This document shows positions 26,151 through 35,253 of a stretch of DNA of 64,000 bases, one piece after another. The stretch's first letter is position 1; every line of letters begins with the position of its first letter. A program made the translations under genes and the position numbers. Under the pieces are notes generated by a model that was not told the DNA's origin, did no database searches, and saw only the letters and a program-made list of their open reading frames with translations. Source of the stretch: Amycolatopsis sp. cg9 (lineage in GTDB: Bacteria > Actinomycetota > Actinomycetes > Mycobacteriales > Pseudonocardiaceae); the NCBI RefSeq assembly GCF_041346945.1, contig NZ_CP166850.1, positions 4,154,001-4,218,000 on the forward strand. The letters run 5' to 3'.

Positions 26151-29087
26151 TCAGGCCGAAACGATGTGCGGGGGTTCGGCGGGAGCCGCGGCGGTCGGGG
26201 CGGGGCGGGACGAGGACAGCTCGCGCCAGATCGCCAGCGCGCGGTCCGAGTAGTCCCGCGACCGCTCCGGCTGCGAAAGCGCCCGGTGCAGCTCGCCGAG
26301 CAGCTGCGAAACCTCCGCCTCCGACCGTCGGTCGCCGTTGCGGCGGTGCACCGACAGCGAATTCACCAGCAGCAGCTGCGCGTGCGCGAAGTCCCCGCTG
26401 TGCAGGCACAGCTCGCCCAGGTTCTGGTTGGCGTACCCGACGCAGTGGTCGTCGCCGAGGTCGGTGAAGATCGCGATCGCGCGGTCGACGTGCTCGCGGG
26501 CCGCCGCCAGGTTGCCCTGGTGCTGGAACAGCAGGCCCAGGCGCTTGAACGCGTGCGCCTCGCGGTGCCGGTCGCCGATCGCCGCCGACAGCTCGAGGGC
26601 GTCGGTGAACCAGCGCTTCGCCGCCGCGTAGCAGCCTCGGGACATCCAGACCGCGCCCGCGCCGATGCGGGCCACCGCTTCGCCGTGCGGGTCGTCCGCC
26701 TCCGCGAACAGCTTCAGCGCCTCGTGGCAGTGGTCGAGCGCGCGGTCGTCCTCGCCCTCGATGCGCAGGATCGTGGCGAGCCCGGTCAGCGCGATGCCGA
26801 CGCCTTGCGCGTCGCCGACCCGCTCGAACAACGCCCGGGACTCCTCGAACGCCACCCGCGAACCGGCGTATTCGTCCTGGTAGAGCAGGTACTGCCCGAG
26901 GTTGCGCTGGACGATCGCCTCCGCGCGCAGCGAGCCCGTCCGGCGGGCCGCGGCCAGGGCGACCAGGTGCGTGCTGTGCCAGTCGTCCTGGTGGCCGCGC
27001 AGGTCGAAGTACGGCGTCAGCGCCGACGCCAGCTGCCAGGCCAGGTCGTCGAAGCCGTTCTCCGCGGCCAGGGAAACCGCCGCGACGCTGGTGTGGCGTT
27101 CGGCCGCGAACCACGCCGCCGGGTCGTCGGGCAGGACGTCCGCGGGCACCGCCGGGCGCGGGAGCTCGTCGTCGCAGTACATGCCGAAGAAGTGCAGCGG
27201 CATCCGGCGCGCGGCCTCCAAAGCCAGCGCCAGGTAGCCGGACAGGACCCGGCGCAGCGACGCACGCGTCTTCGCCACGTCGCTCTGCTCCGCCAGCTCG
27301 ACGGCGTACACGCGCAGCAGGTCGTGGAGCCGGTACCGCGGCTGCCCCGCCGAATCGGACCCGACCAGCTCGACGAGGTGGCCGTCGACCAGCACGTCCA
27401 GCACGTCCTCGGCCTCGCCGCGGCCCAGCACGGCCGCGACCGCCCACGCCGGGAACTGCACCGGCCCGAGCAGCCCGAGCCCGCGGAACGCGGTGGCCGC
27501 CGACATCGGCAGCAGGTCGTAGGACAGCGTCACGCTCGCCCGGACGGCGAGGTCGCCGACGCGCAGTTCGTCGAGCCGCCGGCGCTCGTCGCGCAGCCGG
27601 TCGGCCAGCAGCCGCAACGTCCAGCCCGGCCGGTGCGTGAGCTTCGCGCCGGCCACCCGGATCGCCAGCGGCAGGTGCCCGCACTGGCGCAGGATCGCCG
27701 CCGCGCTTTCCGGCTCGGCGGCCACCCGCGCGGCGCCGACGATGCCCTGCAACAGCCGCGCGGCCTCGGCCTCGGGCAGCAGGTCGACGTCGACCGCCTG
27801 CGCGCCGGCCAGCCCGGGCAGCCGGATCCGGCTGGTCACCAGCACCGCGCACGCGCCGGCCCCGGGCAGCAGCGGCCGCACCTGGGCGGCGCTCCCGGCG
27901 TCGTCGAGCACGATGCACATCCGCCGCCCGGCCAGCCGCGACCGCAGCAGCGCCGACCGCTCGGCCGGTTCCCGCGGCAGGCCCGCGTCGGGGACGCCGA
28001 GCGCGTGCAGCAGTTCGGCGAGCACGCCCATCGGCGCCCGCGGCGACGACGACGTACCGGCCAAGTCGACGTGCAGCTGGCCGTCGGCGAACTCCTCGCG
28101 GGCCGCGTGCGCGACCCGGACGGCGACCGCGGACTTCCCGACCCCGGGCGCGCCCGAAAGCACGATCACGGCGGGGGCACCGGAGTCCGCCCGTTCCCGC
28201 ATCAGGGCGGTGACTTCGCGGATCACGTCGTCGCGGCCGGTGAAGTCGGGCAGGTCGAGCGGCAGCTGGCAGACCGGGGCGACGTCGGCGGGGCGCGGGG
28301 CGACGACGCTCTCGGGCACCAGCGTCGCGCGCAGCTCGCGCAGCCGTGCGCCCGGTTCGGCGCCGAGCTCTTCGCGCAGGACGCGCTCGGCCGACTCGTA
28401 CGCTTCGATCGCGTCCGCGGTCCGGCCTCCGGCCCGCAGCGCGACGATCAGCTGCGCCCAGAGCTCTTCGCGCAGCGGGTGCTCGGTGACCAGGCCCCGC
28501 AGCTCGGCGACGGCCTCGCCGCAGCGGCCGAGGCCGATCCGCGCGCGCAGGCGCTGTTCCTGCACCGAAAGCCGGAGTTCGGCGAGCCGGGCGACGGTCG
28601 CGCCCCAGCTGTGGTCGTGCGGGAGTCCTTCGAGGACTTCGCCGCGCCACAGCGCGTCGGCCCGGTCGAGGAGTTTGAGAGCGCTCTCGGCGCGGTCGTG
28701 ATCGAGCTCCTCCTGCGCTTCGCCCGCCAACGCGGCGAAGGCGAGGTGGTCCAGTTCGGCCGGGGACGCCGTCAGCAGGTAGCCGGACGCCCGGCTGCTG
28801 ATCCGCTCGCCGAGGCCGGGGTCGATTTCGGCGAAGCGTCTTCGCAGCGAATGGACGTACGTGCGGATGTTCGCCGCCGCCGACCGGGGCGCCGATTCCG
28901 GCCACAGCACCTCGACCAGCACGTCGGTGGACACGACGACGTTCGGTTGCAGCGCCAGCGCGGCCAGCAGCAGCCGGGGCTTCGGCCCGCCCAGCGCGAT
29001 CACCCGCCCGGCGGCGGTGACCTCCAGCGGGCCGAGGACGCGGATGGTCAGCGAGGTGGTCTCAACCTGCCCGATGAGTTCCCCCAT
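26151..29087 (-). CDS. AfsR/SARP-family regulator with NB-ARC and TPR domains
   Basis: 978 residues. N-terminal winged helix (LTIRVLGPLEVTAAGRVIALGGPKPRLLLAAL ... SLRRRF region), BTAD bacterial activation domain (ALWRGEVLEGL, EELWAQLIVALRAGGRTADAIEAYESAERVL), then an ATPase module with Walker A GAPGVGKS near residue 310, and about 350 residues of TPR repeats at the C-terminus (YANQNLGELCLHSGDFAHAQ). AfsR-type proteins activate transcription at heptamer direct repeats. Both adjacent secreted-protein genes have such repeats. Its own start region (29088-29209) is shared with the divergent gene. Confidence 0.93.
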   Translation of the reverse strand: MGELIGQVETTSLTIRVLGPLEVTAAGRVIALGGPKPRLLLAALALQPNVVVSTDVLVEVLWPESAPRSAAANIRTYVHSLRRRFAEIDPGLGERISSRASGYLLTASPAELDHLAFAALAGEAQEELDHDRAESALKLLDRADALWRGEVLEGLPHDHSWGATVARLAELRLSVQEQRLRARIGLGRCGEAVAELRGLVTEHPLREELWAQLIVALRAGGRTADAIEAYESAERVLREELGAEPGARLRELRATLVPESVVAPRPADVAPVCQLPLDLPDFTGRDDVIREVTALMRERADSGAPAVIVLSGAPGVGKSAVAVRVAHAAREEFADGQLHVDLAGTSSSPRAPMGVLAELLHALGVPDAGLPREPAERSALLRSRLAGRRMCIVLDDAGSAAQVRPLLPGAGACAVLVTSRIRLPGLAGAQAVDVDLLPEAEAARLLQGIVGAARVAAEPESAAAILRQCGHLPLAIRVAGAKLTHRPGWTLRLLADRLRDERRRLDELRVGDLAVRASVTLSYDLLPMSAATAFRGLGLLGPVQFPAWAVAAVLGRGEAEDVLDVLVDGHLVELVGSDSAGQPRYRLHDLLRVYAVELAEQSDVAKTRASLRRVLSGYLALALEAARRMPLHFFGMYCDDELPRPAVPADVLPDDPAAWFAAERHTSVAAVSLAAENGFDDLAWQLASALTPYFDLRGHQDDWHSTHLVALAAARRTGSLRAEAIVQRNLGQYLLYQDEYAGSRVAFEESRALFERVGDAQGVGIALTGLATILRIEGEDDRALDHCHEALKLFAEADDPHGEAVARIGAGAVWMSRGCYAAAKRWFTDALELSAAIGDRHREAHAFKRLGLLFQHQGNLAAAREHVDRAIAIFTDLGDDHCVGYANQNLGELCLHSGDFAHAQLLLVNSLSVHRRNGDRRSEAEVSQLLGELHRALSQPERSRDYSDRALAIWRELSSSRPAPTAAAPAEPPHIVSA

Positions 29088-29170
29088 GACCGGATGCTAT
29101 GACCGCTCCGACCTCGGGCGATAGATCCATTCGGAGTGTCTGTGCGCGCGCGTGCGCGCGAGACCGGGCT

Positions 29171-29188
29171 TTGTACGAGACGTGTACG
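29171..29188 (+). promoter_or_regulatory. SARP-type heptamer direct repeat before second SH3-like gene
   Basis: TTGTACG-AGAC-GTGTACG, heptamers spaced by 4 bp, 21 bases before ATG 29210. It differs from the 26121-26138 site only in the spacer and one base of the second heptamer. It also lies in the shared region upstream of the divergent SARP gene, so it could serve autoregulation. Confidence 0.6.
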
Positions 29189-29209
29189 GGCCGCGGTCAC
29201 GCTCCCGCC

Positions 29210-29866
29210 ATGAAGCGTTTGAACCTCCGGCGTATCGCCGGACTCGGGGTGATCGTGGCGGCGGTCGGCGCGCTCGCGGTCGGTGGCGCGCTCGAGGCGT
29301 CCGCCGCGGCGAGCGGGACCGTGAAGACCGCCGGTGACCCGCTCAACGTCCGCCGGGCGCCGACCGCGAGCGCCACGGCCGTCAAGACCGTCGCGAACGG
29401 CGCGACCGTCGCCATCGACTGCCAGGTCACCGGGTCCTCGGTGACCGGGACCTACGGCACCAGCACGCTCTGGGACTACGTGCCCGCCCTCGGCGGGTAC
29501 ATCTCGGACACCTACGTCTACACCGGTTCGGACACGCGGATCGCGCCGGACTGCGGGGTCGGCACGGGCAGCGCCCAGTGCGCCGACGCCTGCGCCGGCG
29601 AGGGGCAGTACCGCTCGTCCGACTCGCACTTCCTGGTCTACGACACGAACGCCGACGGCTACTCGGCCGTGGTCGCCTACTGGCTCAAGGGCGGCGCCGG
29701 GCCGTTCTACGTCTGGAACTCCGGTGGCGAGGGCACGAAGGTCGACAAGGCCGTCTCCGTCCCGCACGGCGGCTGGGTCTTCTACAAGGTCTGCGTCGCC
29801 AACTACACGACCGGCAAGCCGGACCTGAAGTCCTGCAGCGACGGCCTCACCGACTTCGCGGCCTGA
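29210..29866 (+). CDS. Secreted protein with N-terminal SH3-like domain
   Basis: 218 residues. Signal peptide with cleavage near ASAAA. Residues about 38-110 are an SH3-like module (GDPLNVRRAPTASATAVKTVANGATVAIDCQVTGS...YVYTGSDTRIAPDC) paralogous to the C-terminus of the 24840-26063 protein. The C-terminal half (CADACAGEGQYRSSDSHFLVYDTNADGYSAVVAYW) has four Cys and is not recognised. Followed 33 bases later by phoD, possibly in one transcript. Predicted target of the SARP regulator. Confidence 0.75.
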   Translation: MKRLNLRRIAGLGVIVAAVGALAVGGALEASAAASGTVKTAGDPLNVRRAPTASATAVKTVANGATVAIDCQVTGSSVTGTYGTSTLWDYVPALGGYISDTYVYTGSDTRIAPDCGVGTGSAQCADACAGEGQYRSSDSHFLVYDTNADGYSAVVAYWLKGGAGPFYVWNSGGEGTKVDKAVSVPHGGWVFYKVCVANYTTGKPDLKSCSDGLTDFAA

Positions 29867-29899
29867 CCGCGTCCACCTCGAGAGAAAGGGCTTTCCACC

Positions 29900-31471
29900 A
29901 TGGGTCAGGTCAACCGGCGCAAGGTGCTCCTCGGCGGGCTCGCCGCGGTCACCGCCACCGCGGCTTCGGCGGCGCTGCCGTCGTGGGCGAACGCCCGCAC
30001 CACGGCCGCCGCCCCCACCATCCACGACCCCTTCCAGCTCGGCGTCGCCTCCGGCGATCCGCTCCCCGACAGCGTGGTGCTGTGGACGAGACTCGCGCCG
30101 GCCCCGCTCAACCCGGACGGCTTCGGCGGCATGCCCGACGCCACCTACGCGGTGCAGTGGGAAATCGCGAACGACGAGGCGTTCACCTCGATCGTGCAGA
30201 GCGGGTCCGCGGACGCCGTCCGCGCGGCCGCGCACAGCGTCCACATCGAACCCGTCGGCCTGCAGCCGGCGCGGGAGTACTTCTACCGCTTCAAGACCGG
30301 CGGCTACATCTCGCCGGTCGGCCGCACGCGCACCGCGCCCGCCGCCGGGGCCGCGGTCAACCAGCTCAAGTACTGCTTCAGCTCCTGCCAGCACTGGGAG
30401 GAGGGCTACTACCACGCGTACAAGGGGATCGTGGCCGACGACCCGGACCTGGTGCTGTTCCTCGGCGACTACATCTACGAGAAGAAGTCGGGCCGCGCCG
30501 CCGCGGAACGCAACCCGCGCAGCCTGGCCTTCACCGAGGACGTGACGACGCTCGCGCAGTACCGCGCCCGCCACGCCCAGCACAAGACCGACGCCGACCT
30601 GCAGGCCGCGCACGCCATCGCGCCGTGGATCGTGGTGTTCGACGACCACGAGGTGATGAACAACTGGAACGGCACCACGTCGCCGGCGTCGGCCACGCGC
30701 AAGGCCAACGGTTTCCAGGCCTTTTACGAGAACACCCCGATCCGCTCGACGGCCAAGCCGAACGGCTCGTCGATCCAGCTGTACCGCCAGTTCGTCTGGG
30801 GCAACCTCGCCCGGTTCCACATGCTCGACACGCGCCAGTACCGCAGCGCGCAGGTGGCCGACCCGTCGGGTGACACGGGCCCGGCGTGCACGGACATGCG
30901 CAGCACCTCGCGCAGCATCCTCGGCAGCACCGAGGAAGCGTGGCTGCTCAAGCAGTTCGAGTCGCACCCGACGACCTGGGACTTCCTCGGCCAGCAGGTC
31001 TTCTTCGCCACGCGGGACGGCGACGGCAACAAGGCCACCTGCGAGAGCCCCGACTCCTGGCAGGGCTACGAGGCCTCCCGCAACCGGATCCAGCAGGGCT
31101 GGGTCGACCGGAAGGTCGCCAACCCGGTCGTGCTCACCGGCGACGTCCACCGGCACTGGGCCGCCGACCTGCGCCTGGACTACTTCGACCACAGCGACCC
31201 GGTCATCGGCTCCGAGCTGGTCACGACGTCGGTCACGAGCAACAGCGACACCGCGACGGCGCCCAGCGCGACCTGGTACGCGAACAACCCGCACGTCAAG
31301 TACTGCAAGGGCGAGCGCGGCTACGTCCGCGTCACGACGACCCCCACGCAGACGCGAGCGGATTTCATGACCACGTCGGACACCAGCGTCTACGACCCGG
31401 CCGCGGTCGTGATCAAGAACGACCGCAGCTACGTAGTGCAAGCGGGCAAGCCCGGCCTCCAGCAGGTGTGA
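29900..31471 (+). CDS. phoD: Alkaline phosphatase D, Tat-exported
   Basis: 523 residues. Twin-arginine signal NRRKVLLGGLAAVTATAASA. PhoD N-terminal domain (FQLGVASGDPLPDSVVLWTRLAP), then the metallophosphatase core: YCFSSCQHWEEGYY with the metal-ligand Cys, LVLFLGDYIYE, VFDDHEVMNNWNG and VLTGDVHRHWA. PhoD is a Ca/Fe phosphodiesterase/monoesterase scavenging phosphate outside the cell. GAGAGAAAGG precedes the ATG. No PHO box was found; the promoter may be that of the upstream SH3-like gene. Confidence 0.93.
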   Translation: MGQVNRRKVLLGGLAAVTATAASAALPSWANARTTAAAPTIHDPFQLGVASGDPLPDSVVLWTRLAPAPLNPDGFGGMPDATYAVQWEIANDEAFTSIVQSGSADAVRAAAHSVHIEPVGLQPAREYFYRFKTGGYISPVGRTRTAPAAGAAVNQLKYCFSSCQHWEEGYYHAYKGIVADDPDLVLFLGDYIYEKKSGRAAAERNPRSLAFTEDVTTLAQYRARHAQHKTDADLQAAHAIAPWIVVFDDHEVMNNWNGTTSPASATRKANGFQAFYENTPIRSTAKPNGSSIQLYRQFVWGNLARFHMLDTRQYRSAQVADPSGDTGPACTDMRSTSRSILGSTEEAWLLKQFESHPTTWDFLGQQVFFATRDGDGNKATCESPDSWQGYEASRNRIQQGWVDRKVANPVVLTGDVHRHWAADLRLDYFDHSDPVIGSELVTTSVTSNSDTATAPSATWYANNPHVKYCKGERGYVRVTTTPTQTRADFMTTSDTSVYDPAAVVIKNDRSYVVQAGKPGLQQV

Positions 31472-31495
31472 CCCCAGAGCGCTACGCTGCGTGAT

Positions 31496-32122
31496 GTGAA
31501 CGACGAACTGGGTCTGCGTGAGCGCAAGAAGCTGCGCACGCGGACGGCGATCTCGGCGGCGGCGATCCGGCTCTTCCTGGAGCGCGGGTTCGACGCCGTC
31601 GGGGTCGCCGAAGTGGCGAGCGCGGCCGAGGTGTCCAAGCGGACGCTCTTCGCCTACTTCCCGACCAAAGAGGACCTGGTGCTGCACCGGTTCGCCGACC
31701 ACGAGACCGACGCGGCGGACGTCGTCCGCGCGCGCCGGCCCGGCCAGGGCCCGCTCGAAGCGCTGCGGGAGGCGTTCCTGCGCGGGCTCGACGAGCGCGA
31801 ACCGGTGACCGGGCTGTGCGACGAGCCCAGCGTGCTCGCGGTGTTCCGGCTGGTCACGAGCACCCCGTCGCTGGTGGCCCGGCTGGCCGGGTTCACCTCC
31901 GCGGGGGAGGCGGCGCTGGCCGCGGAGCTCGGGAAGGCCGGCGTCCCGGTGCTCGACGCGGGCCTCGCGGCCGCGCAGATCTCGGCGGTCCGCCGGACCC
32001 TGGCCACGGCCAACATGGACGCGGTCGCGGCCGGTGTCCCGGCGCGACAGCGCTTTCCCGCGGCCGTCGCCGCCGCCGAACGGGCGTTCACCCTGCTGTC
32101 GTCCGGAGTAGGGTTCGCCTGA
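31496..32122 (+). CDS. TetR-family transcriptional regulator
   Basis: 208 residues. N-terminal TetR helix-turn-helix: RTRTAISAAAIRLFLERGFDAVGVAEVASAAEVSKRTLFAYFPTKEDLVL. The C-terminal ligand domain is not specific. GTG start; TACGCT (31483-31488) seven bases upstream could be a -10 of a leaderless mRNA. Target genes are not evident from context. Confidence 0.9.
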   Translation: MNDELGLRERKKLRTRTAISAAAIRLFLERGFDAVGVAEVASAAEVSKRTLFAYFPTKEDLVLHRFADHETDAADVVRARRPGQGPLEALREAFLRGLDEREPVTGLCDEPSVLAVFRLVTSTPSLVARLAGFTSAGEAALAAELGKAGVPVLDAGLAAAQISAVRRTLATANMDAVAAGVPARQRFPAAVAAAERAFTLLSSGVGFA

Positions 32123-32220
32123 GCACCGCGCGCTCGTGCGGGATTCCCGGTGTGACCGTGAAATTCGCACGGTATCACCGGGCCCGCCGAAGGTAGACTG
32201 CGGAAATCCCGACAGGACCC

Positions 32221-32261
32221 CGGGGGACCCGCGTCCGACTGGGGGTGGCGCGGGTCCCCCG
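32221..32261 (+). terminator. Hairpin between TetR and polygalacturonase genes
   Basis: Perfect 13-bp stem CGGGGGACCCGCG / CGCGGGTCCCCCG with a 15-base loop. It lacks a T tract, so termination efficiency is uncertain. Confidence 0.55.
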
Positions 32262-32273
32262 AGCCTGCCGATC

Positions 32274-32303
32274 TTGACAGTCCGTTCGCGCCACTCGTAA
32301 TCT
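32274..32303 (+). promoter_or_regulatory. Housekeeping-type promoter of polygalacturonase gene
   Basis: TTGACA (32274-32279) and TAATCT (32298-32303) are separated by 18 bases, close to the sigma-70 (HrdB) consensus. The predicted start point lies about 45 bases upstream of GTG 32358. Confidence 0.6.
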
Positions 32304-32357
32304 GGTTTCTCCGCCGTCATGCCGAATTTCCCGATTCCATGACAAGGCGGTCTCACG

Positions 32358-33821
32358 GTGAAAAGATCTTTGCTGCTCAGTTTGGCGGTGGCCGGGCTGG
32401 TGGTGGCCGGTACCGGAATCTCCGCGGCGGCGCCCGGCGGCGTCTACGACGTGAAGGACTACGGCGCCAAGGGCAACGGTTCCGCCAACGATTCTTCCGC
32501 CATCGACAAGGCGATCACGGCGGCCGGCGCCGCGGGCGGCGGCACCGTCCGGTTCACTTCGGGTACCTACAAGTCCGCGAACACGGTGCACCTCAAGAGC
32601 AACGTGACGATCCAGCTCGACGCGGGCGCGACGATCACCGGGTCCGGTTCGGACACCTACGACAAGCCCGAATCGAACCCGTGGGACGACTACCAGGACT
32701 ACGGCCACAGCCACTTCCACAACGCGATGTTCACCGGCGACAAGCTGACGAACATCGGCTTCACCGGCGCGGGCACGATCGACGGCGGCGGCAACCTGAT
32801 CACCGGCAACCCGAAATCCGGTGAGGCCGACAAGATCCTGTCGCTCACCCGGTGTGACGGGCTGACGTTGTCCGGCATCAAGCTGCGCCGCGGCGGGCAC
32901 TTCGCGGCGCTGATCAACGGGTGCACGAACGTCGTTTCCGACCACCTGACGATCGACACGGCGAGCGACCGCGACGGCTGGAACATCATCAGCACCACGA
33001 ACGTCACGATCACCAACGCCAGCATCGCGGCCAACGACGACGCGCTCGTGTTCAAGAGCGATTACGCGCTCGGCGCGAAACTGCCGAACGGGAACGTCAC
33101 GGTGACCGGCGCGAAACTCTCGGCGGTGTGCTGCAACGCGCTGATGTTCGGGTCCGAGACGTGCGGTGACTTCACCGGCTACCACTTCTCGGACATCGCG
33201 ATCACCGGCGCGCACAAATCGGGGATCGGGATCGTTTCGATGGACGGCGCGAAGATCTCCGACGTCCACTACCGCGACATCACGATGTCGGGCACGTATT
33301 CGCCGGTCATGATGAAGATCGGGACCCGCAAGCGGTGCGGGAACGACCCCGGCGTCGGCTCGATCAGCGGGATCACGTTCGACAACGTCACCGGCACGCA
33401 CACCGGCAGCAACTTCAGCCCGACGATCTGGGGCGCGGACAGCGGTCACCGCGTCTCCGACGTCACCTTCACCGGCGTGAAGCTGTCGGTACCGGGTGGC
33501 AACGGCACCATGGGCACCGGCGTCCCGAGCAACAACGCGACGGACTACAACCCGAAGAGCATCGGCACCCGCCCGTCCTACGGCTGGTACCTGCACTACG
33601 CCGCCGGCATCCGGTTCGTGGACAGCTCGGTGGAGTTCGCGAAGGACGACGGCCGCCCGGCGAGCATCGTCAACAACAGCACCGGCATCACGTTCGAGCG
33701 GTTCACGGCGGAGAAGGGCACCAAGAGCCCGTACGACATCGGCTTCCAGTCGGTGACGGGCTACTGCGTCAAGGACTCGGCGCTGCGCGTGAACGCGACG
33801 GGGTCCACTTCGGACTGCTGA
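32358..33821 (+). CDS. Secreted GH28-type polygalacturonase-like enzyme
   Basis: 487 residues. Signal peptide ending GISAAA; YDVKDYGAKGNGSANDSSAIDKAI is the typical start of a right-handed beta-helix pectinase. ANDDALVFKSD gives the catalytic Asp pair of GH28. The usual GHG and RIK motifs are altered (FGSETCGD and MKIGTRKR), so the exact specificity may differ from classic polygalacturonases. It probably cleaves galacturonan or rhamnogalacturonan outside the cell, feeding the GH105/GH88 hydrolases. GTG start with AAGGCGG upstream. Confidence 0.8.
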   Translation: MKRSLLLSLAVAGLVVAGTGISAAAPGGVYDVKDYGAKGNGSANDSSAIDKAITAAGAAGGGTVRFTSGTYKSANTVHLKSNVTIQLDAGATITGSGSDTYDKPESNPWDDYQDYGHSHFHNAMFTGDKLTNIGFTGAGTIDGGGNLITGNPKSGEADKILSLTRCDGLTLSGIKLRRGGHFAALINGCTNVVSDHLTIDTASDRDGWNIISTTNVTITNASIAANDDALVFKSDYALGAKLPNGNVTVTGAKLSAVCCNALMFGSETCGDFTGYHFSDIAITGAHKSGIGIVSMDGAKISDVHYRDITMSGTYSPVMMKIGTRKRCGNDPGVGSISGITFDNVTGTHTGSNFSPTIWGADSGHRVSDVTFTGVKLSVPGGNGTMGTGVPSNNATDYNPKSIGTRPSYGWYLHYAAGIRFVDSSVEFAKDDGRPASIVNNSTGITFERFTAEKGTKSPYDIGFQSVTGYCVKDSALRVNATGSTSDC

Positions 33822-33826
33822 CGCCA

Positions 33827-33858
33827 GAGGGGCCCCGGCCGGAAAGCCGGGGCCCCTC
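33827..33858. terminator. Bidirectional terminator between convergent GH28 and GH105 genes
   Basis: Perfect 13-bp stem GAGGGGCCCCGGC / GCCGGGGCCCCTC with loop CGGAAA, six bases after the GH28 stop and 18 before the GH105 stop. Confidence 0.75.
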
Positions 33859-33876
33859 CTGCGGCGCGCCTCGTGG

Positions 33877-35061
33877 TCAGTGGTGGAACTGCTCGTTCAT
33901 GATCAGGAACGCGCCCAGGCCGTGGAAGTCGTTCGTCCTGCGGGCCCGGGCGTAGTAGTAGGACAGGTCGCCGACGTTGGTGCCCTCGCAGATGTCGGAG
34001 ATGTTCGTGAGGCCGTCGGAGCCGAGGGAGATCTTCTTCAGCACGCCGGCGTAGCCCTTGTCGGCGACCGCCTGGTACGACGAAGGCAGGTAGCCGCGCT
34101 GGACGCCGCGGGCGATCGTGAACGTGTACATCGACGACGCCGACGTCTCCAGCCAGTTCTTCGCGTCGCCGCCGCGGTCGACGACCTGGTACCAGCGGCC
34201 GGTGGCCGGGTCCTGGTACCGCTGGTAGCCCGCGGCCAGGAACCGCACGACCTCGATCAGCGCCGCCCGCCGCGGGTGGTCCGCCGGCAGCACCTCGAGG
34301 ATGTCGATGGTGGCCATGCCGAACCAGCCGATCGCGCGGGCCCAGTGGTACTTCGAGTGGTGCCCGGTCCCGGTCGCCCACGACTCGGAGCCGTCTTCGT
34401 CGTAGGCGTGGTACAGCAGCCCCTTCGCCGGTTCGCGGAGGTGGCTGAAGTACACGGCGATGTTCTTCGCCGCTTCCTCGAAGCAGTACGCGCCGTCGTC
34501 GAACGCGGCGCCGTAGAGCGCGAGGAACGGCTGGGCCATGTACACGCCGTCGCCCCACAGCTGGCCGACCTTGCTCGTGGCGTGGAACATGCCGCCGTCG
34601 GACGTGCGGGGGTAGGCCGGGAACCGCTTGCGCAGCTGGTCGGCCGCCGTCTTGTACTTCTTGCGGCCGGTTTCGGCGTGCAGCAGCGGCAGCAGCTGGC
34701 ACGAGCGCATCGAGTCGAGGTTGGTGAAGCTGTTGGAGATCCCGCTGTCGGTGATGAAGCGGTCGTACCAGGCGACGATGTAGTCGAGGTACTTCCGTTC
34801 GCCGGTGCGCTTGAAGAAGAGGTACTGGCCGTAGAGGTACAGGCCGAGGGTGTAGCCCCAGCCGCCGATCTTGTCCGGGGTGTAGCGCGTCATCGTCGAG
34901 TCGATGACCGCGCGCGACCAGTCCGGCGGCGCGGCCCCGCCGATCGGGGGAAGCCGGTCGGCCGCCCGCGCGCCGGGCCCCGCCGCGGCGAGGGCACCGA
35001 GCGCGCCGAGGGTGCCGGCCAGGACCGCGCGCCGGGTCGGGCGAAGGGGGTGCTCGGACAT
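33877..35061 (-). CDS. Tat-exported GH105-type rhamnogalacturonyl hydrolase
   Basis: 394 residues from ATG 35061, which gives the twin-arginine signal TRRAVLAGTLGALGALAAAG. The frame continues to 35151, but that part is a hairpin repeat (35102-35154), so the longer start is rejected. Core motifs: QLWGDGVYMAQPFLALYG with the catalytic-type Asp, YHWARAIGWFGMATIDIL, NWLETSASSMYTFTIARG. It matches YteR/YesR-type GH105 enzymes that hydrate unsaturated galacturonyl-rhamnose. AAAGGGA lies upstream of the ATG. Confidence 0.88.
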   Translation of the reverse strand: MSEHPLRPTRRAVLAGTLGALGALAAAGPGARAADRLPPIGGAAPPDWSRAVIDSTMTRYTPDKIGGWGYTLGLYLYGQYLFFKRTGERKYLDYIVAWYDRFITDSGISNSFTNLDSMRSCQLLPLLHAETGRKKYKTAADQLRKRFPAYPRTSDGGMFHATSKVGQLWGDGVYMAQPFLALYGAAFDDGAYCFEEAAKNIAVYFSHLREPAKGLLYHAYDEDGSESWATGTGHHSKYHWARAIGWFGMATIDILEVLPADHPRRAALIEVVRFLAAGYQRYQDPATGRWYQVVDRGGDAKNWLETSASSMYTFTIARGVQRGYLPSSYQAVADKGYAGVLKKISLGSDGLTNISDICEGTNVGDLSYYYARARRTNDFHGLGAFLIMNEQFHH

Positions 35062-35101
35062 GCGTCGTCCCTTTCGTGCACTGGCCCCGCGACGCGGGTG
35101 T

Positions 35102-35154
35102 GCCGTGAGGGGCACCTCCACGGCCGTCAAGTCCGTGGAAGCACCCCTCACGGC
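35102..35154. repeat. TCAAG-loop hairpin repeat, copy 1
   Basis: 22-base arms (35102-35123 and 35133-35154) pair at 19 positions; arm tips read GCCGTGAGGGG and the loop CCGTCAAGT. Related hairpins are at 47213-47263 and 59204-59252. Confidence 0.8.
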
Positions 35155-35253
35155 GAAGAGGTGGCCGGGATGCCGATCCGCCGTCCGTCGGCATCCCGGC
35201 CGGCTCTGGGGCGCGGCGTGCTACCCGTTTCGCCGGAGCGGTGGTCGGGGAGC

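Noticed and set aside
16490..32173. Shared 14-mer GAAATTCGCACGGT at about 16490 and 32160
   Set aside because: Matches of this length are expected by chance in 64 kb; flanks do not match.
35062..35151. Longer N-terminus for the GH105 protein (from 35151)
   Set aside because: The extra segment is the hairpin repeat; ATG 35061 gives a proper Tat signal and ribosome-binding site.
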